A stretch of DNA of 64,000 nucleotides from Liolophura sinensis (lineage: Eukaryota; Mollusca; Polyplacophora; Chitonida; Chitonidae): assembly GCF_032854445.1 (NCBI RefSeq), contig NC_088297.1, positions 16,253,127 through 16,317,126 of the forward strand. Direction: 5' to 3'. This document shows, piece after piece, positions 52,174 to 63,712 of this stretch. Below the pieces are notes generated by a model. The model was not told the origin of the DNA and ran no database searches. It worked only from the letters and a program-made list of their open reading frames with translations. Position 1 is the stretch's first letter; each line of letters starts with the position of its first letter. Position numbers and translations under genes: made by a program.

Positions 52174-53264
52174 TCACTGGGCGGCCTGGGTGGCTTGGTT
52201 GTTAGGTAGGGTCGTCGTAGGCTGATCGTCAGGTACAGGGAGGTTGTTGGCTGTCATCAAATACTCCACGTACATCTGGGCGAATGCCGGGTTCGATTTG
52301 TTGATCGGCGTCTCATTTAAAAACTGCCGCAGTTGGTCTTTCACACTCTTCTCCACAGCCCACGGGAGGGAGGCTGCCTTACGGGCCTGGCGCATGAACT
52401 TGACCGACATAGCTCCCTCTTTCAGGTAACGCATACGGGCTTCGTCCACGATACTCAGGGCCAGCTCTCGGCTCTCCAGCAAGGGAGGTCGTGGAGGAAA
52501 TGGATCACTCGTGGTGTTGGTGGGTTGTTGACCGTACACTTCGCGCTGTAACTTGAGGAGGTGGGGTTGGAGCGCTACATCGTAAGCTTGCCACAGCAAG
52601 GCTGTTAGCGCCGTCTCAAGCTCTGGCTTTAACGGCTCCGCCTTTTCCACCGGCACGTCGGGGATGCTGGGGGCGGTAGTAGTAGTAGCAGCAGCAGTCT
52701 CATCCTCAGCAGTCTCACCATCAGCAGTCACAGCAGCAGTCACAGCAGCACTCACCTCTCCATTCTTGCCCTCCTCCTCCTCCATCTCTATCTCTTGGTG
52801 CTCTTGGATGTCGTCGTTATCTCCAGCCTCTACCACCACCAGCAACAAGGCGTCGATGTCGGGGATGGCCTGGACCAGTTTTTGCCAGTAAGTCCGGTAC
52901 TTGAGCGTGATACCCTCACTCGTCGGGTAGAGTGGACCGTTCGGACGGTAGGCTCGCCATTTCTTCACATGAACATACAGGACACCCTCCGAGGTCGTCA
53001 GCGTGGACGATGGATAACGGCTCCCGCACTGGTAAACCCGCCTCAGGTAGATCAGCAGCCAGGGTCTTGAGCCGAATCCACCCCTCCCCGTCAAGCCTGA
53101 CGCGTTTGGGTGGAGCGTTCGGGTCTGTAGGTGATTGGCAAATCTCAATCGTCTAGTTTCTACACACCCCCACCCACAGCCAGGCACACCTTCTTCTTCT
53201 CGGGAGGCTGTTGCTGCTCGGCAATGGTGGATAGCTGGGCAGGTACAGAAGCTAAGCGTTTCAT
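52174..53264 (-). CDS. PC4-like (transcriptional coactivator p15 fold) protein, exon structure uncertain
   Basis: On the minus strand a frame ending at 52174 reads LYVHVKKWRAYRPNGPLYPT, SEGITLKYRTYWQKLVQAIP DIDALL: the Trp, the x-PT-x-GI and the terminal IPDID pattern of PC4/p15-type ssDNA-binding domains. It is followed by an acidic, Ala/Thr-rich linker and a helical C-terminus (ALTALLWQAYDVALQPHLLK, MRYLKEGAMSVKFMRQARKA). I place the start at ATG 53264 (MKRLASVPAQLSTIAEQQQP) downstream of a TATA/CCAAT promoter. The coding phase then has to change once or twice between 53200 and 52990 (short intron with acceptor cctacag near 53129, or frameshift). PC4 proteins bind ssDNA in transcription and repair. 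Confidence 0.5.
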
Positions 53265-53335
53265 CCTGATGGTAGCATGCAGGGGTTTCATGGTCGTAGA
53301 GCGTTTCATCTCTGCAGTCAGGTAGGCAGTGTAGC

Positions 53336-53337
53336 AG

Positions 53338-53397
<60 letters not shown>
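53336..53397 (+). repeat. (CT)n microsatellite
   Basis: About 60 bases of CT repeats with one interruption (ctctat). In the minus-strand reading it gives an Arg-Glu repeat that I regard as untranslated leader, not protein. Confidence 0.9.
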
Positions 53398-53399
<2 letters not shown>

Positions 53400-53470
53400 G
53401 GTAGGTCGGGTCGTCAGCAGGCAGGTAGGGCGTCAGGTAAGTCTGAGGATGCTGGTTGTCGTCTTCACCG

Positions 53471-53611
53471 GCTTTTATCCTATCCACGCGGAACTCAACC
53501 ACACGCTGATTGGTTCATTTTTTCTTACATAACCCCTTCTCACGCGCGGATTGGTCCGTTTTGGGGGCGATCCATTGGTCCGTTTTGGGGCAAATCCCGT
53601 TCACCCATTGG
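53471..53611 (-). promoter_or_regulatory. CCAAT-box array and TATA-like element
   Basis: On the minus strand four ACCAAT motifs occur (ATTGG on + at 53509, 53550, 53574 and 53607), two with an identical AAAACGGACCAAT context. They are followed 30-40 bases downstream by GGATAAAAGC (complement of 53471-53478). This looks like a core promoter firing toward the PC4-like gene. NF-Y is the usual CCAAT binder. Confidence 0.6.
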
Positions 53612-54008
53612 TCTGTTCGGCGGCCGCCGGCAGGGAGTGATGTCACACCGGGGTACGGGCGAATCCTCAAAACTATCAAACATGACTCCTCAAAACGACA
53701 CCAAACGTACATTCCCTACTACTAACACACATATTCTGTTAATTCAACACAAAAATTCTATGAGACTAACAGAACATAGTGTTGTATATGACAGTTTATT
53801 GTGTTATAATAACAGAATACATTGTAGCATCACCCAGACAAGACACTTTCTGTTAAAAATCAAGATTGATTTTTTGAGTAAATTTGGACCGGAAAGGAGT
53901 TTTACCAGCTTCTCATTGCCCATGCATGATGTAAGTGCATATTACAGTTACGAAGTAACAAAATTGGTTAGCCACAAAACGCATTACATTTTTCATAGTC
54001 AGAGAAAT

Positions 54009-54222
54009 ATTTATTCATTTATTTATTTGATTGGTGTTTCACGCCATATACTCACGCCGTATATTTACGCCGTAAATATAGAATGTTTCACTTATACGAC
54101 GGCGGCCAGCATAATGGTGGGAGGAAACCGGACAGAGACCTGGGAAAACCCACGACCATCCGCTGGGATGTGAAAGATCTTCCCTGAAACCACCGGAGAG
54201 AAAGCCAACATGAGCTTGACTT
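54009..54222 (-). repeat. tRNA-related SINE fragment, minus orientation
   Basis: Begins with an atttatttatttgatt tail (complement of an A/T-rich SINE tail), then acgccgta repeats, ggccagcataatggtgggag, gaaaccggacagagacctgg and gaaaacccacgaccatccgc. These are the reverse complement of the body seen at 59150-59240. A + oriented tail-like piece (gaccacggcgttaaacactg) follows at 54335-54380. Confidence 0.7.
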
Positions 54223-54380
54223 AATTCACAGGGACTACATTGTTGAAATAATCATAGGATGTGAGGTGTATACATGTGCCTGTTAAATCTTGGTGGTTGT
54301 CTCAAACGAAAACCTTACCGCCGTCATACAAGTTCAAAATGTTTGACCACGGCGTTAAACACTGATCGATCAATCAGACA

Positions 54381-56180
54381 ATCCCATTCTGGGGCGAGTT
54401 TTCTCGGACGAAGATTCGTCCGCTTCATTTATCCTAGCCGCCGAGCTCTTATTTTTGCTCAAGCGAAACAAGCTTATACACTCTTTTGGTCTTTAAATTA
54501 TATTTACATATGTAAAGGTCATCGTGTCCCAGCGGGCAGGCTTCACTTATCCTAAAGTTTTAAGGAAGTGATATTTTAATGTTATTTTCAGAAATCATGC
54601 GAGATAAATAGACCTAAGATCGTTGTTGTGCAATATATAGTGTCTCTGCGTTGATCAAAATCAAAATTCAGTCAAAATGATTATAGAATAAGCACAGCAG
54701 TCTGTGAGTGTGATTATGCGTCTCGTTATTCGAACACCTGCGGCTGATTGCAGTTTTATTTGAACGTACGAGATCATATCTGTTTTACACATTAAGGATT
54801 TGATATTAAACGATGTTTTTGCCGTGGAAAATGTCTTGTAGTCCCATGTTTTCTTTCGAATTTTTAAGAGTTCGGAATTGTAGAGAAATTAGTTTATTTT
54901 ATATACTATGCCGGTTTTGATGTCTAAAAAACTCTGTTAAATTTCCGTATATATCTTAAAGGGTTGATGCATGTGTAAAGGGAATAACCTTTATTTTGTA
55001 GTGAGAGTAATCTCCCTTCCTGAAGGATACGGTGTGCTTGGAGACCTCCGCCCACTGATCAACAACATTCGACCTGTGTAGGCACTACGGATTATTTTTA
55101 CCGATTGAGGTAAATTTTTCTTTGTTACTCATGATATATTGGCGAGAACATGACTGATAACATGTTCTGTAATCGTAAGAGGTAACTGTAAAAGGTTATT
55201 ATGAAACGTATTGTAAGAACAGGCTGATGTTTTCTTCGGACAGTGTTGTCTGTGTAAGCCACGTGACTTTGTACGGCGAAGTCCATGTTTCCAGTCTTTG
55301 TCGCCTTTCCTTGGGAATTAGCGAATACACTAGTCTTTAATTAAGTACATGTAACTGTGACGCACATTAATTTGTATCTCTGCGAGGGAAGTTTGTCAAG
55401 GTTGTAAATAGGGAATTTCAAGAACAATTACCTGAGCGGTTTGTGATTACTGTATTTGTAGTTACTTTCGCATGTAGATGATGAGCTGGTTAATGCGATT
55501 GTCAGTTTCAGTTATTTTAACTGATTTTCCACTTCGTCCGAGTGACGCCTGTGTAACTTAGTAGTTTTATACATGCACAATGTTATAAGCATTATGTTGT
55601 ACTGTATTTGTGTTACGGTAAGGTTTGCATTCATTTACTGTAGGTGGTGTACTTTGAATGAGTTATGTACACTGTACGTAATATCAGGTATCCTTGATAC
55701 AGTAGTATTTACCATAGTACGGTTATTGTACAGTACATATACCCTGTATTGGTTGAGTTCCTTTCTGATTTACACCTGTGTAGTCATTCTGGCATTAGGC
55801 ATTACAGTTTTCTGTTTTATTTTATTGCTCAAATCAATTGTTGTAATACAGAAACTGTGTTGAAGACAGGCCAGAGCCGATTGTAATACATGTACTTATG
55901 CAAGTATGATGTAAAATGTTGTGTTCATGGAAATAAACCGCCACTTTAAAGTTTACTACATTGATAATGTAGTTATGTCCCTAAACGTCGCTACTACATG
56001 TACATTTGTACTTAGTAATGGACCAATGCCAAAATTGTGTCCAGTTGTCTCCCTTGAATGCTGTATACATGTACAGTTTACTTGAATCATGCACACCTGT
56101 TTTTAAGGGGAAGTAATTTTTCTTGTTCTTTGTTTTTATTATTTTTTTTGTAGCAACCACCATGCCCAGCGAATGGGGAA
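54381..56180. other. AT-rich DNA, possible noncoding transcript
   Basis: No supportable protein gene. A + strand AATAAA at about 55931, preceded by ~1 kb of low-complexity-free AT-rich sequence, could be the 3' end of a noncoding RNA or a UTR. A short hydrophobic frame at 55573-55863 has no start context or similarity I recognise. Confidence 0.35.
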
Positions 56181-58760
56181 TCATGAAAACAGTTTTAACA
56201 CAGTGTTTTTATCACAGTTTTGGGCAAAACAAGCTGGTAATGTTTCCAGGTCCTTAGTCATTTTCGATTGGGCAAACCTGGAATGAAACAAAACATTTTG
56301 CACAACAATAAAATCAGATGATTCCAGAATAATTCGACGCGCTCCTTTCTGGGAGTCTGGAAGCAGTCCATATTGCAAATAGTTCAACATAGGGCTAATG
56401 TCGTTATCCACAGCTTGCATTTTAGCTATGCTTTCAACGCTAAAATCTGCCTCTTGACCAAGCTGGTGACGTCTGTGCGCTCTGATTGGTGTAAATTCTG
56501 GTCATGAACCCCTGGCACCGTTACAATGGGAATTCCGGCTTCAGTGTCGGTATCATACACATGAGCTTTAACCTCATGCGAGCAATTTACACATTGTTTC
56601 TGTGGTTGAGCTGAACAGTTTGCTACAATCTCGGGTTGTAATGTAACGGGTGGCAAGGTTTCATCCACTGAGGTGTCATCCCACTCAGTTAAATCCTGTA
56701 GTTCACCCCTTTCTGGCATGAGAATCGGCGGAGAAATCTCCTCTAGTGATATGGAAATATATATATATATATATATGGAAAATGCGGGTTCTCTTCATCA
56801 GGACTGGGTCCCGCGGATCCAAATTCGGCGTTCGGGTGACAGCGCGACAGTGTGTCAGGCACCTGCATCTGCGAGGCTGGCTTGTATTCAATCTTGAACT
56901 TGAACTGTTGAAAAATTGTCGTCCAGCGTTCGTAGATGGCGCCGTGAAATTTCTTCTGAAACAGAGGTTTCAAAGCCTGGTGATCACATTCTAGCACAAA
57001 CTGGCGGCCTCGCAAATATGAAGCACAATCAGTGATAGACGTGACCATGCCGAGAAGTTCAAGTTTTGTAGGTCCCTACGAGCGCTGCTATCGCGTCAAA
57101 GCCTTTGAGCCAAACCCTATAACATGAACAGTTTCGTTATTTGGATAGCGTTTATACAGTATATCCAATGTATCCAATCCCAAGACTTGAAGTACCCACA
57201 GTCAGAAAAAGGAGTAAATCATATCCAGGAAAACAGTAAATCCGGTATGGGGTATCGAAAATCCATTGTTTGACTGTTCAAGTCACGGAAATCACAACAA
57301 AAACGGTATATGGATAAAGCGGCTTGCTTAGATCCAGGAACAAGACCTTGTTTGGCATTTCGTTTAGTCACAAGGACAATCGGGCTGGTGATAGGCAAGT
57401 CCTCAGTTTCATTTACTGTAGCAATAACACCCTGTGCCAATACTTCATCCAACTGATGCCTCAACACTTCCCTTTTATCAGGTGAAAACCGACATGGCCT
57501 TTGATATTTTGGCTTGGCGTCAGGTTTTAAAACAGTATTGTCCTCTACCACATGTGTTAACCCCAAAGCGGGATTATCACTGGTAACAAAAACATCCTTA
57601 TTATCATACAATACTTTCTGAAGCTGCTCACGATTTTCAATTGACAAATTACAATTAGAAAAATCAAAATGTGACAGAAATTCAGAAGGAGTAACACGGG
57701 TCTCCAGCTGCGTGTCAGAAAACGATAATCTGCAACATTATTCAACTTCTCAGCGTTAGACACATTGTTAACAACATCAACATTTGGAACATTTGAAACA
57801 TGAGAAAGAGCAACATCCTCATGTGAAGTATACACAGATACCTGGTTTACAACATCAGACCCGTCAAACATGTACTATTTACTGGTGAAACTTTGTAGTC
57901 AGAAAAAATCAATGTAAACTCTGCCAATACGGTACGTCTAGGCAGAACAATTGATTCTGCAGTAGGATTACACACTTTTACAGGTACAGTATGGGACCTT
58001 GAAACAACAACCACAACCTTGGAAACTAAAATGTTGAGTTTCAATACAGGGCTATTCTGAGTACAAATTCCCTGTAAGCCCATACAAAATGTGCTCGGAA
58101 CAGAAGTTGTTATTATTGCTTCAGTACGCGGCGGCAAAGTGACAGATTCCCTACAACTTTTTTATTTTTGTCCATTTATTTCTTGATTGACTGAAATCTA
58201 AACTGAGACTTTGACGGCTAAGGAATGTAGTTCCCAATATCAAAGGCTGCGACGTCTGCCGTAATATGTGAACAGTAATTCTGGCATGACCTACTGGCAG
58301 TTTGACTTTATATTCATCTAATGACTGATGTGGTTTTAATGTCAAATGGTGAAACAGTTTAACTTCAACTAGTAACTGTGGATTACTCTAAGCATCACCA
58401 CGTGTTTAGCGGAGACGAAACAATCGTTCTAAGGTAGACCACAACAGTTTATCTTCGCATGGTAAAGAATTGAACCAAATCAGGGCGGGGCCTTGGAGAT
58501 GCAGGTGGCAAAAGAATGAAATTCTTGAAGAAATTTCTCTGCATTCTCGTGACCTAGACCACCAAACTTAGTGATGTCCACTTTGATGTAATTTGACATG
58601 TTGCTGATAATAGGTTGTGTAGGCTGTAGACGGGGAGTGGAAAACACGGGAGAAACAGGGAATGGACAAAGCCCATGTACAATAGAATTGTCACCTGTAA
58701 TCGACTGATTGATAAACACCGGTCAGAGGAGTGAGGCGTTGATGATCAGCCATCTATTGT
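56181..58760 (-). mobile_element. Degenerate Ty3/gypsy-type retrotransposon
   Basis: Minus-strand fragments in pol order. Gag-like MSNYIKVDITKFGGLGHENA near 58600; protease-like region with LILGTTFLSRQSLSLDFS (58151-58345); a linker (57557-58137); the reverse-transcriptase N-terminus (57219-57647: DAKPKYQRPCRFSPDKREVL, ITSPIVLVTKRN, CCDFRDLNSQTMDFRYPIPD); RNase H (56743-57048: YLRGRQFVLECDHQALKPLF, KPASQMQVPDTLSRC); and the connection region (56181-56420: FIVVQNVLFHSRF). The central reverse transcriptase with the catalytic YxDD box and the integrase core are missing, frames are broken, and no LTRs are evident. A fossil copy. Confidence 0.8.
56757..56776 (+). repeat. (TA)n microsatellite in the retrotransposon
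   Basis: About ten TA units inserted in the retrotransposon sequence just past the RNase H region. Confidence 0.8.
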
Positions 58761-59018
58761 GATAAGCTGGACGGCTCCATGGCATTCCTCTGACACAGAA
58801 CTCGGAAACTGTCGCACAGTTCGGCATTGAGCAAAGTTTGGCACAACCACACCGGTGCAAGTGCGTCGTGCGGATATGTTATAAAGTCCGACCTTTGACA
58901 AACTGACAAACTTCACGTTATGTGACACACAATGTTGGTGTGAATGCTATAGACTGCACCAGTGGCCTCTTGGGCGTCGTGGACAGCTTTGTGCGAGGGA
59001 ATGCAAAAATTCCCTACT

Positions 59019-59268
59019 GGGCCTCCGTGGCTCAGTTGGTCGCTAGCGCAGCGTGATGACCCAGGAGTCTCTCAATAATGCGGTCGCTGTGAGTTCAACC
59101 CCGGTTGCTGGCTTCCTCTCCGGCCGTATGTGGGATGGTCTTGCAGCAACCTGCAGATGGTCGTGGGTTTCCCCCGGACTCTGCTCGGTTTCCTCCCACC
59201 ATAATGCTGGCCGCCCTCGTATGAGTGAAACATTCTTGAGAATCAACCAATCAAATAAATGAATAAAT
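59019..59268 (+). repeat. tRNA-derived SINE (most complete copy)
   Basis: The 5' part GCCTCCGTGGCTCAGTTGG is tRNA-like with an A box. GTGAGTTCAACCCCGG about 60 bases on is a B box. Then the body ggtcgtgggtttcccccgga, ctctgctcggtttcctccca, ccataatgctggccgccctc, and the tail tcaaccaatcaaataaatga. About 250 bp. This is a Pol III-transcribed nonautonomous retroposon. The body and tail recur at 54009, 60836 and, weakly, 63572. Confidence 0.82.
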
Positions 59269-59857
59269 CCTCTGGTCTAAGTCTGATTTGAACCTGCTCC
59301 TGGTGTGTAAGTGAAAAGCTACTGAAAAGCCAGCAAAGCGCCATGAATCGTACAAAAATACAGCAGGGAAACTGAATTAATAATGACACTGTTTAATCAG
59401 TTAATGGCTAAATTGGTTGGTTTTATTGTGTGACAGGAATATAAGATAGAATACCAAAGAGACAAAAATCCCGCGAAAAACAAGGACGTGGTATATATTA
59501 GCTTATTCATAATACATAAATCATGTTATATGATTGTTCTCTAAAAATCCCTACCCAAGAAAAGGAATTAATAATGAAACTCTTTAATCAATTAATTGCT
59601 AAATTGTTTTCCACACAGCGCGACCTGTCGACGTTGTATAAAGATGAAGAGATATTGCATAGGATATTCTGTAGTCTTGTTAGTCAAACATATCCATGTT
59701 CACGGTCCATTAGCTAAGGTTATCATGAAGTAATCGCCTGTACACTTCCTTGTCCAAGGAGACCAGGTGTGACCGCTTTGGCCTTCAGTGAGCATATATA
59801 TGTATACACACGTGCATGTATATACCAAGGTCCCAGTGAGTTTAGTATAGTGTCGAC

Positions 59858-60131
59858 ATGGCTGCAAACTACACAGAGTTCGAGTCTTGGTCGCCCAGCT
59901 TGTCCGACAAAGTTATAATCGCTGTGATATTCAGCTGTATTATCCTCACAGGTGTCCTGGGCAATGTACTCGTCATCGCTCTCATCCTCTTCGTGAGAAA
60001 AATGCGCAGTGTTGTAAATCTGTGCTTAGCCTCGTTAGCCCTGGCGGATCTCATCGCTGTCGTGTTTTTACCAATACTGCCTTTAGCCTGGTTGTTTGAC
60101 TTGGACAACTCTTTCATGGGAACGAATTTCT
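59858..60131 (+). CDS. Rhodopsin-family GPCR, first coding exon
   Basis: ATG 59858 in good context (gtcgacatggct). A short N-terminus carries a glycosylation sequon (NYT). Helix 1 (VIIAVIFSCIILTGVLGNVL) has the GN motif; the loop is FVRKMRSVVN; helix 2 (LCLASLALADLIAVVFLPIL) carries the conserved LALAD. Extracellular loop 1 runs up to FMGTNFC, where the conserved Cys codon is split by a donor (t/GTAAGT) at 60132. The rest lies on later exons, outside or not found here. The pattern fits peptide-type class A receptors; the ligand cannot be told from this exon. Confidence 0.8.
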
Positions 60132-60439
60132 GTAAGTATACATAATTGACGAGTATGATTATATATGCCCCGCCTATCGTGGACAAGACAAAAGAGGTAA
60201 TATTATGTTTACCGGGACCACACTTAACGTTACCCACCTTTACGGCAAACATGCCGAGAGGGCTGAGCCCAGAATGGCCTAAGCGATCTTAGACTTTTAA
60301 ATTAGACAAAATTTTAATCATTCAGTTTGACATTGGACAAATGACATGTTTTAAACACAATAACGTCCGCTACAGATGGTTAAACCGAAAGTTCCACCTG
60401 AGAGGCACAAAACACGCCCACTCACATCTACACACAGAG

Positions 60440-60760
60440 AAAAGTTCGGGTCAACTGACTCAATAATCTGAGTTATACAGTTGAGCTAATTTCACTCAGT
60501 AAAACTGAGTCATATGACCAGGTCAGCTGAGTCATGAAAGACTCACTCGGTCAGTCATAAAACTCACATGAGTAGTCACCTGACTAATTCATTTAGTCAA
60601 AAGACTCACTAAACTAGACAAGACTCGCTTTCATGGTCAAAAGACTCGCTCATTTGCACCAAGGACTCCTTCCGCTGGTCAATGGACTCTCCGCTTGTCA
60701 GATAACTCATTCAGTTAGTCACATGAATATACAATAGTCACAGGACTACCTAGACTTGTG
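60440..60760. repeat. Degenerate array of GACTCA/GAGTCA motifs
   Basis: More than a dozen GACTC or GAGTC words at 15-30 base spacing (e.g. caactgactcaataa, aactgagtcatatgac, gctgagtcatgaaag, tcaaaagactcact, tcaaaagactcgctc). At least three are perfect AP-1-type TGASTCA sites. Either a decayed short satellite or a clustered regulatory region within the GPCR intron. Confidence 0.6.
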
Positions 60761-60835
60761 ATAACGCTGCTCTAATTAACTACCGTCTGACGAGTGACTA
60801 TAGCCTGTTAGCAAGATATAATGGCCAATTCATGC

Positions 60836-61000
60836 TTTCTTTCTCTCCGGTGGTAAGCGTGAAGGTTTGCGAACATACTGCGCATGGTAGTGGGTTTCCC
60901 CCCAGGAACTGACCAGCTTCTTCCCATCTTTTCCTGGCTGTCATGGTGTAAGTGAAATATCCTTGACTAGGGCGTAAAACACCAATAAGTAAAATAAATA
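60836..61000 (+). repeat. SINE body/tail fragment
   Basis: ctttctctccggtggtaagc, tagtgggtttccccccagga, cttcccatcttttcctggct, gtaagtgaaatatccttgac, and a tail aaacaccaataagtaaaata: a diverged 3' part of the SINE at 59019-59268, without the tRNA head. Confidence 0.68.
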
Positions 61001-61194
61001 CTACAGTCATGACAGTAGGCCATTACACAACAGAATTTTTATGTTTAGCACAAATTTTTGTCTTTGTCACTGAATTTTAGAAATATCCATGCATAAACTG
61101 AGGCCGGGAAAAAGAAAAAGAGAGATAACAGTGAAGTCCACTGTCAGTAAAAGAACAAATACAAGTACTGGTCTTCGGGACCGGTAAATCCAGG

Positions 61195-61498
61195 ATCAAT
61201 CCTTGATCGAGTCACGCCTAAGACTTTAATAGAGGAAGTTGTAACTTCCTCGCTTGGCGTTCAGCATGAAGGGGATAGTTCAACGACTGGTTGACCCGTA
61301 TCAGTATAATGGCTCGGGCGGTGCGGCTTACTTGCCTTCGGTAAGTCGTCTCAGTGAAGCAGCACTAAATAAAAGACCGGTGGAAATCCGTCCTGCAACA
61401 AGGAGGCTTATTACACGTGCATGCACCCTAAGGATTCCGTCGTCGTCATATGACTGAAAAATTGTTGAGTACGACGTTAAACCCCAAGCACTCACTCA
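61195..61498 (+). repeat. Dispersed repeat with 'gacgttaaacccc' tail
   Basis: From gatcaatccttgatcgagtc to ttgttgagtacgacgttaaa and ccccaagcactcactcac. The tail is one I associate with abundant mollusc interspersed repeats. No A or B box is obvious in the 5' part, and no protein is encoded. Confidence 0.6.
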
Positions 61499-61504
61499 CA
61501 AGTA

Positions 61505-61872
61505 CTGGTACTATCCGTGATCACCATGCACTCTCCTGGGTTCAAATACAAGGTGGCACTGTTCACCAAGAGAAGCTTTCGTGTACTACATATAGCAGTC
61601 TCAGATTTACATGTAAATCCTCTTTTCTGGTACTATCCGTGATCACCATGCATTCTCCTGGGTTCAAATACAAGGTGGCACTGTTCACCAAGAGAAGCTT
61701 TCGTGTACTACATATAGCAGTCTCAGATTTACATGTAAATCCTCTTTTTCTGGTACTATCCGTGATCACCATGCATTCTCCTGGGTTCAAATACAAGGTG
61801 GCACTGTTCACCAAGAGAAGCTTTTGTGTACTACATATAGCAGTCTCAGATTTACATGTAAATCCTCTTTTC
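61505..61872 (+). repeat. 122-bp tandem repeat, three copies
   Basis: Units begin at 61505, 61627 and 61750 (ctggtactatccgtgatcac). They are nearly identical and share ctcctgggttcaaatacaag and agtctcagatttacatgtaa. GGGTTCAAATAC resembles a Pol III B box. The high identity indicates recent amplification. The minus-strand frame across it is repeat-encoded, not a gene. Confidence 0.9.
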
Positions 61873-61984
61873 ACACAAAAAGTACAAACTGTCTTTAAGT
61901 AGATGGTCAAACGAAATGACGTATTTGCCATACTTTGGGTGAAGTGCCAAAAATATTTATTTAATTAACAACAGTAGTTTTAGA

Positions 61985-62470
61985 TCACAACATTTATGAC
62001 CAAAGTTTCAGAAAATGCAATCTCATCTTCTTCAACATCAACTTGTACTTAATATCTCACTAAGGGGACCATCTTTGTTTAAACATTTATGACCAAAGTT
62101 TCACATAGTGCAATTCTAACTTCTTTGACATCAACTTCAGGTGAATATAACAAGGTTACTTATGTTCAGCGTTAAAAATATCATACCAAGAGCTCTTAAA
62201 ATCCAAACCTAACTTCTTTGACATCAACTTCATGTTAATATACAGACGAGGTACCAAGTTTAATGTTAAACCTTTTACACCAAGAGTTCTAGAAAATTCA
62301 GTTCTAACTTGGTTAACATCAACTTAAATGTATGTTAATATTATGTCGACAATGTGGACATGTTTGTTAAAACAATTACACTTCTAGAAAATACAATCCT
62401 AACTTTTGTAGCATCCACTTTCATTGGTGCATCAACAAAGTGACCACGTACATTCGTAACCTTAACAGTG
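61985..62470 (+). repeat. Degenerate ~95-bp tandem repeat, about five copies
   Basis: Recurring units contain tttatgaccaaagtttcaga or its variant ttacaccaagagttctagaa, then aaaatgcaatctcat / agtgcaattctaactt, then cttctttgacatcaacttca and an AT-rich spacer. Units start near 61990, 62083, 62180, 62272 and 62372. Confidence 0.72.
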
Positions 62471-62628
62471 GAATGAATTTGTTAAACCCATTAGAGTTTT
62501 TCTTCCAATTTAACTGTCACAAAACATTATTTGCTTAACTTACACAGCAGGGTCAACACTTTCCTTGGGGTAGTTGAATCATCTGTGAGGTTAAGTATAA
62601 TCTTCTGTATGAATGTCAACGTATTTAC

Positions 62629-62795
62629 CAGGCAAGAGGAGTAAGAAATGTTGAACAGGCCAGCAAGCATTCAAAACCCTGTACAAGGTCCAGAGGTTTG
62701 GCTACAACTTCATTCTCTGTGATGACTGTGAACTCTGCATCCTCAAGCAAATTCCTGTTGTAAACTAGGACAGGTTCCTTGACATCCTCTGGTTT
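62629..62795 (-). CDS. Probable exon of an unidentified minus-strand gene
   Basis: Minus-strand acceptor tatttcag before 62795 and donor ctg/GTAAAT after 62629. Between them the frame reads KPEDVKEPVLVYNRNLLEDA, EFTVITENEVVAKPLDLVQG and FECLLACSTFLTPLA. Clean splice-like borders and an acidic, natural-looking protein favour a real exon. I do not recognise the family. Confidence 0.45.
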
Positions 62796-63180
62796 CTGAA
62801 ATAGAGTGACAGTTTTGTTAAATCTCAAAGGGAGTAAAAAAATATTTTGCAGAATACAGTTTAGCCACCCCATGCTGATATTAAAGAAGTAGTACAGTTA
62901 CTCTGGACTCATTATGGTATGATCATGTACATGGATACATGCAGTGTTATATAGCTACATAACCTGTGTACTGTTACCACACATGTCACTGCTACGTGGT
63001 ACCAAAATGTTTAAAACTGTACACTGAAAGTTTTGCAGTGTAATATGATGTCTAACTTCTAATTACTAGAAGAACATAAACAACTATATTTTTTCACCAA
63101 AACTTTAGTCGGTGTGAAATTTTTGTGGATAGTCAGAAGTTTAAAAGCAAACACAGTGATGAAGTATTCAAAAAACTTAC

Positions 63181-63262
63181 CTCCTCTTCTACACAAAGCA
63201 AGTTCCCAGTTGTTCCTTCATCAATGCAGGTAATATGAGCAGGGCTCCATAGCCTTCCAGTC
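63181..63262 (-). CDS. Probable exon of the same unidentified gene
   Basis: Acceptor ttggtcag before 63262, donor gag/GTAAGT after 63181. Reads TGRLWSPAHITCIDEGTTGN and LLCVEEE, ending in phase with the exon at 62795. Confidence 0.45.
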
Positions 63263-63571
63263 CTGACCAAAATCAAAAGATTTTGACATTTAGTGTTGCA
63301 CTATAACTCTTGTAGCTTTTACGTCTCAGATAAGCTGTCTGCTTTTATAGTTTACAAACAAATGAAAGCTTGCACTCTATTTCAAGGTTTTACAGTTTTC
63401 TAAGCTAAACTACCAATCACAGTTTCTTTACAGATGTATGCATCTTTTGGAATGTTAGCTCTTCTTTCACTCAAATATCTGTAAAGTCATACTAGCTCTA
63501 TTAAACACAATATTAATAAATAAAAGAAAAGATTAACATTTAAATCAGTTGTTTTGCAATAGGCTGTACAC

Positions 63572-63712
63572 ATACATATTTATTTATTTATTTGATTGTT
63601 TAAGGTCATACTCAAGAAATTTTCACTTATTTGATGTCAGTCACATTGAAAGGTGAAGGTAATCTGGGTAAACCACCAACCTCTGACAACTTATTGACAA
63701 ATTTCCCCCCAT
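63572..63712 (-). repeat. Diverged SINE-like tail fragment
   Basis: tatttatttatttatttgat followed by aaattttcacttatttgatg and ggtaatctgggtaaaccacc resembles the reverse complement of the SINE tail and body seen at 54009-54222, heavily diverged. Confidence 0.45.

Noticed and set aside
53265-53502. N-terminal extension of the PC4-like frame with an Arg-Glu repeat
   Set aside because: The Arg-Glu run comes from the (CT)n microsatellite and lies upstream of or at the probable transcription start; better treated as leader or promoter DNA.
55573-55863. A 96-codon hydrophobic + strand frame
   Set aside because: Composition follows the AT-rich background, no splice or start context, no recognised similarity; weak evidence only.
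61563-61931. Minus-strand frame of 122 codons with repeated CKSETAICST units
   Set aside because: It is the translation of the 122-bp tandem repeat (unit nearly a multiple of three), so the open frame is a repeat artefact.
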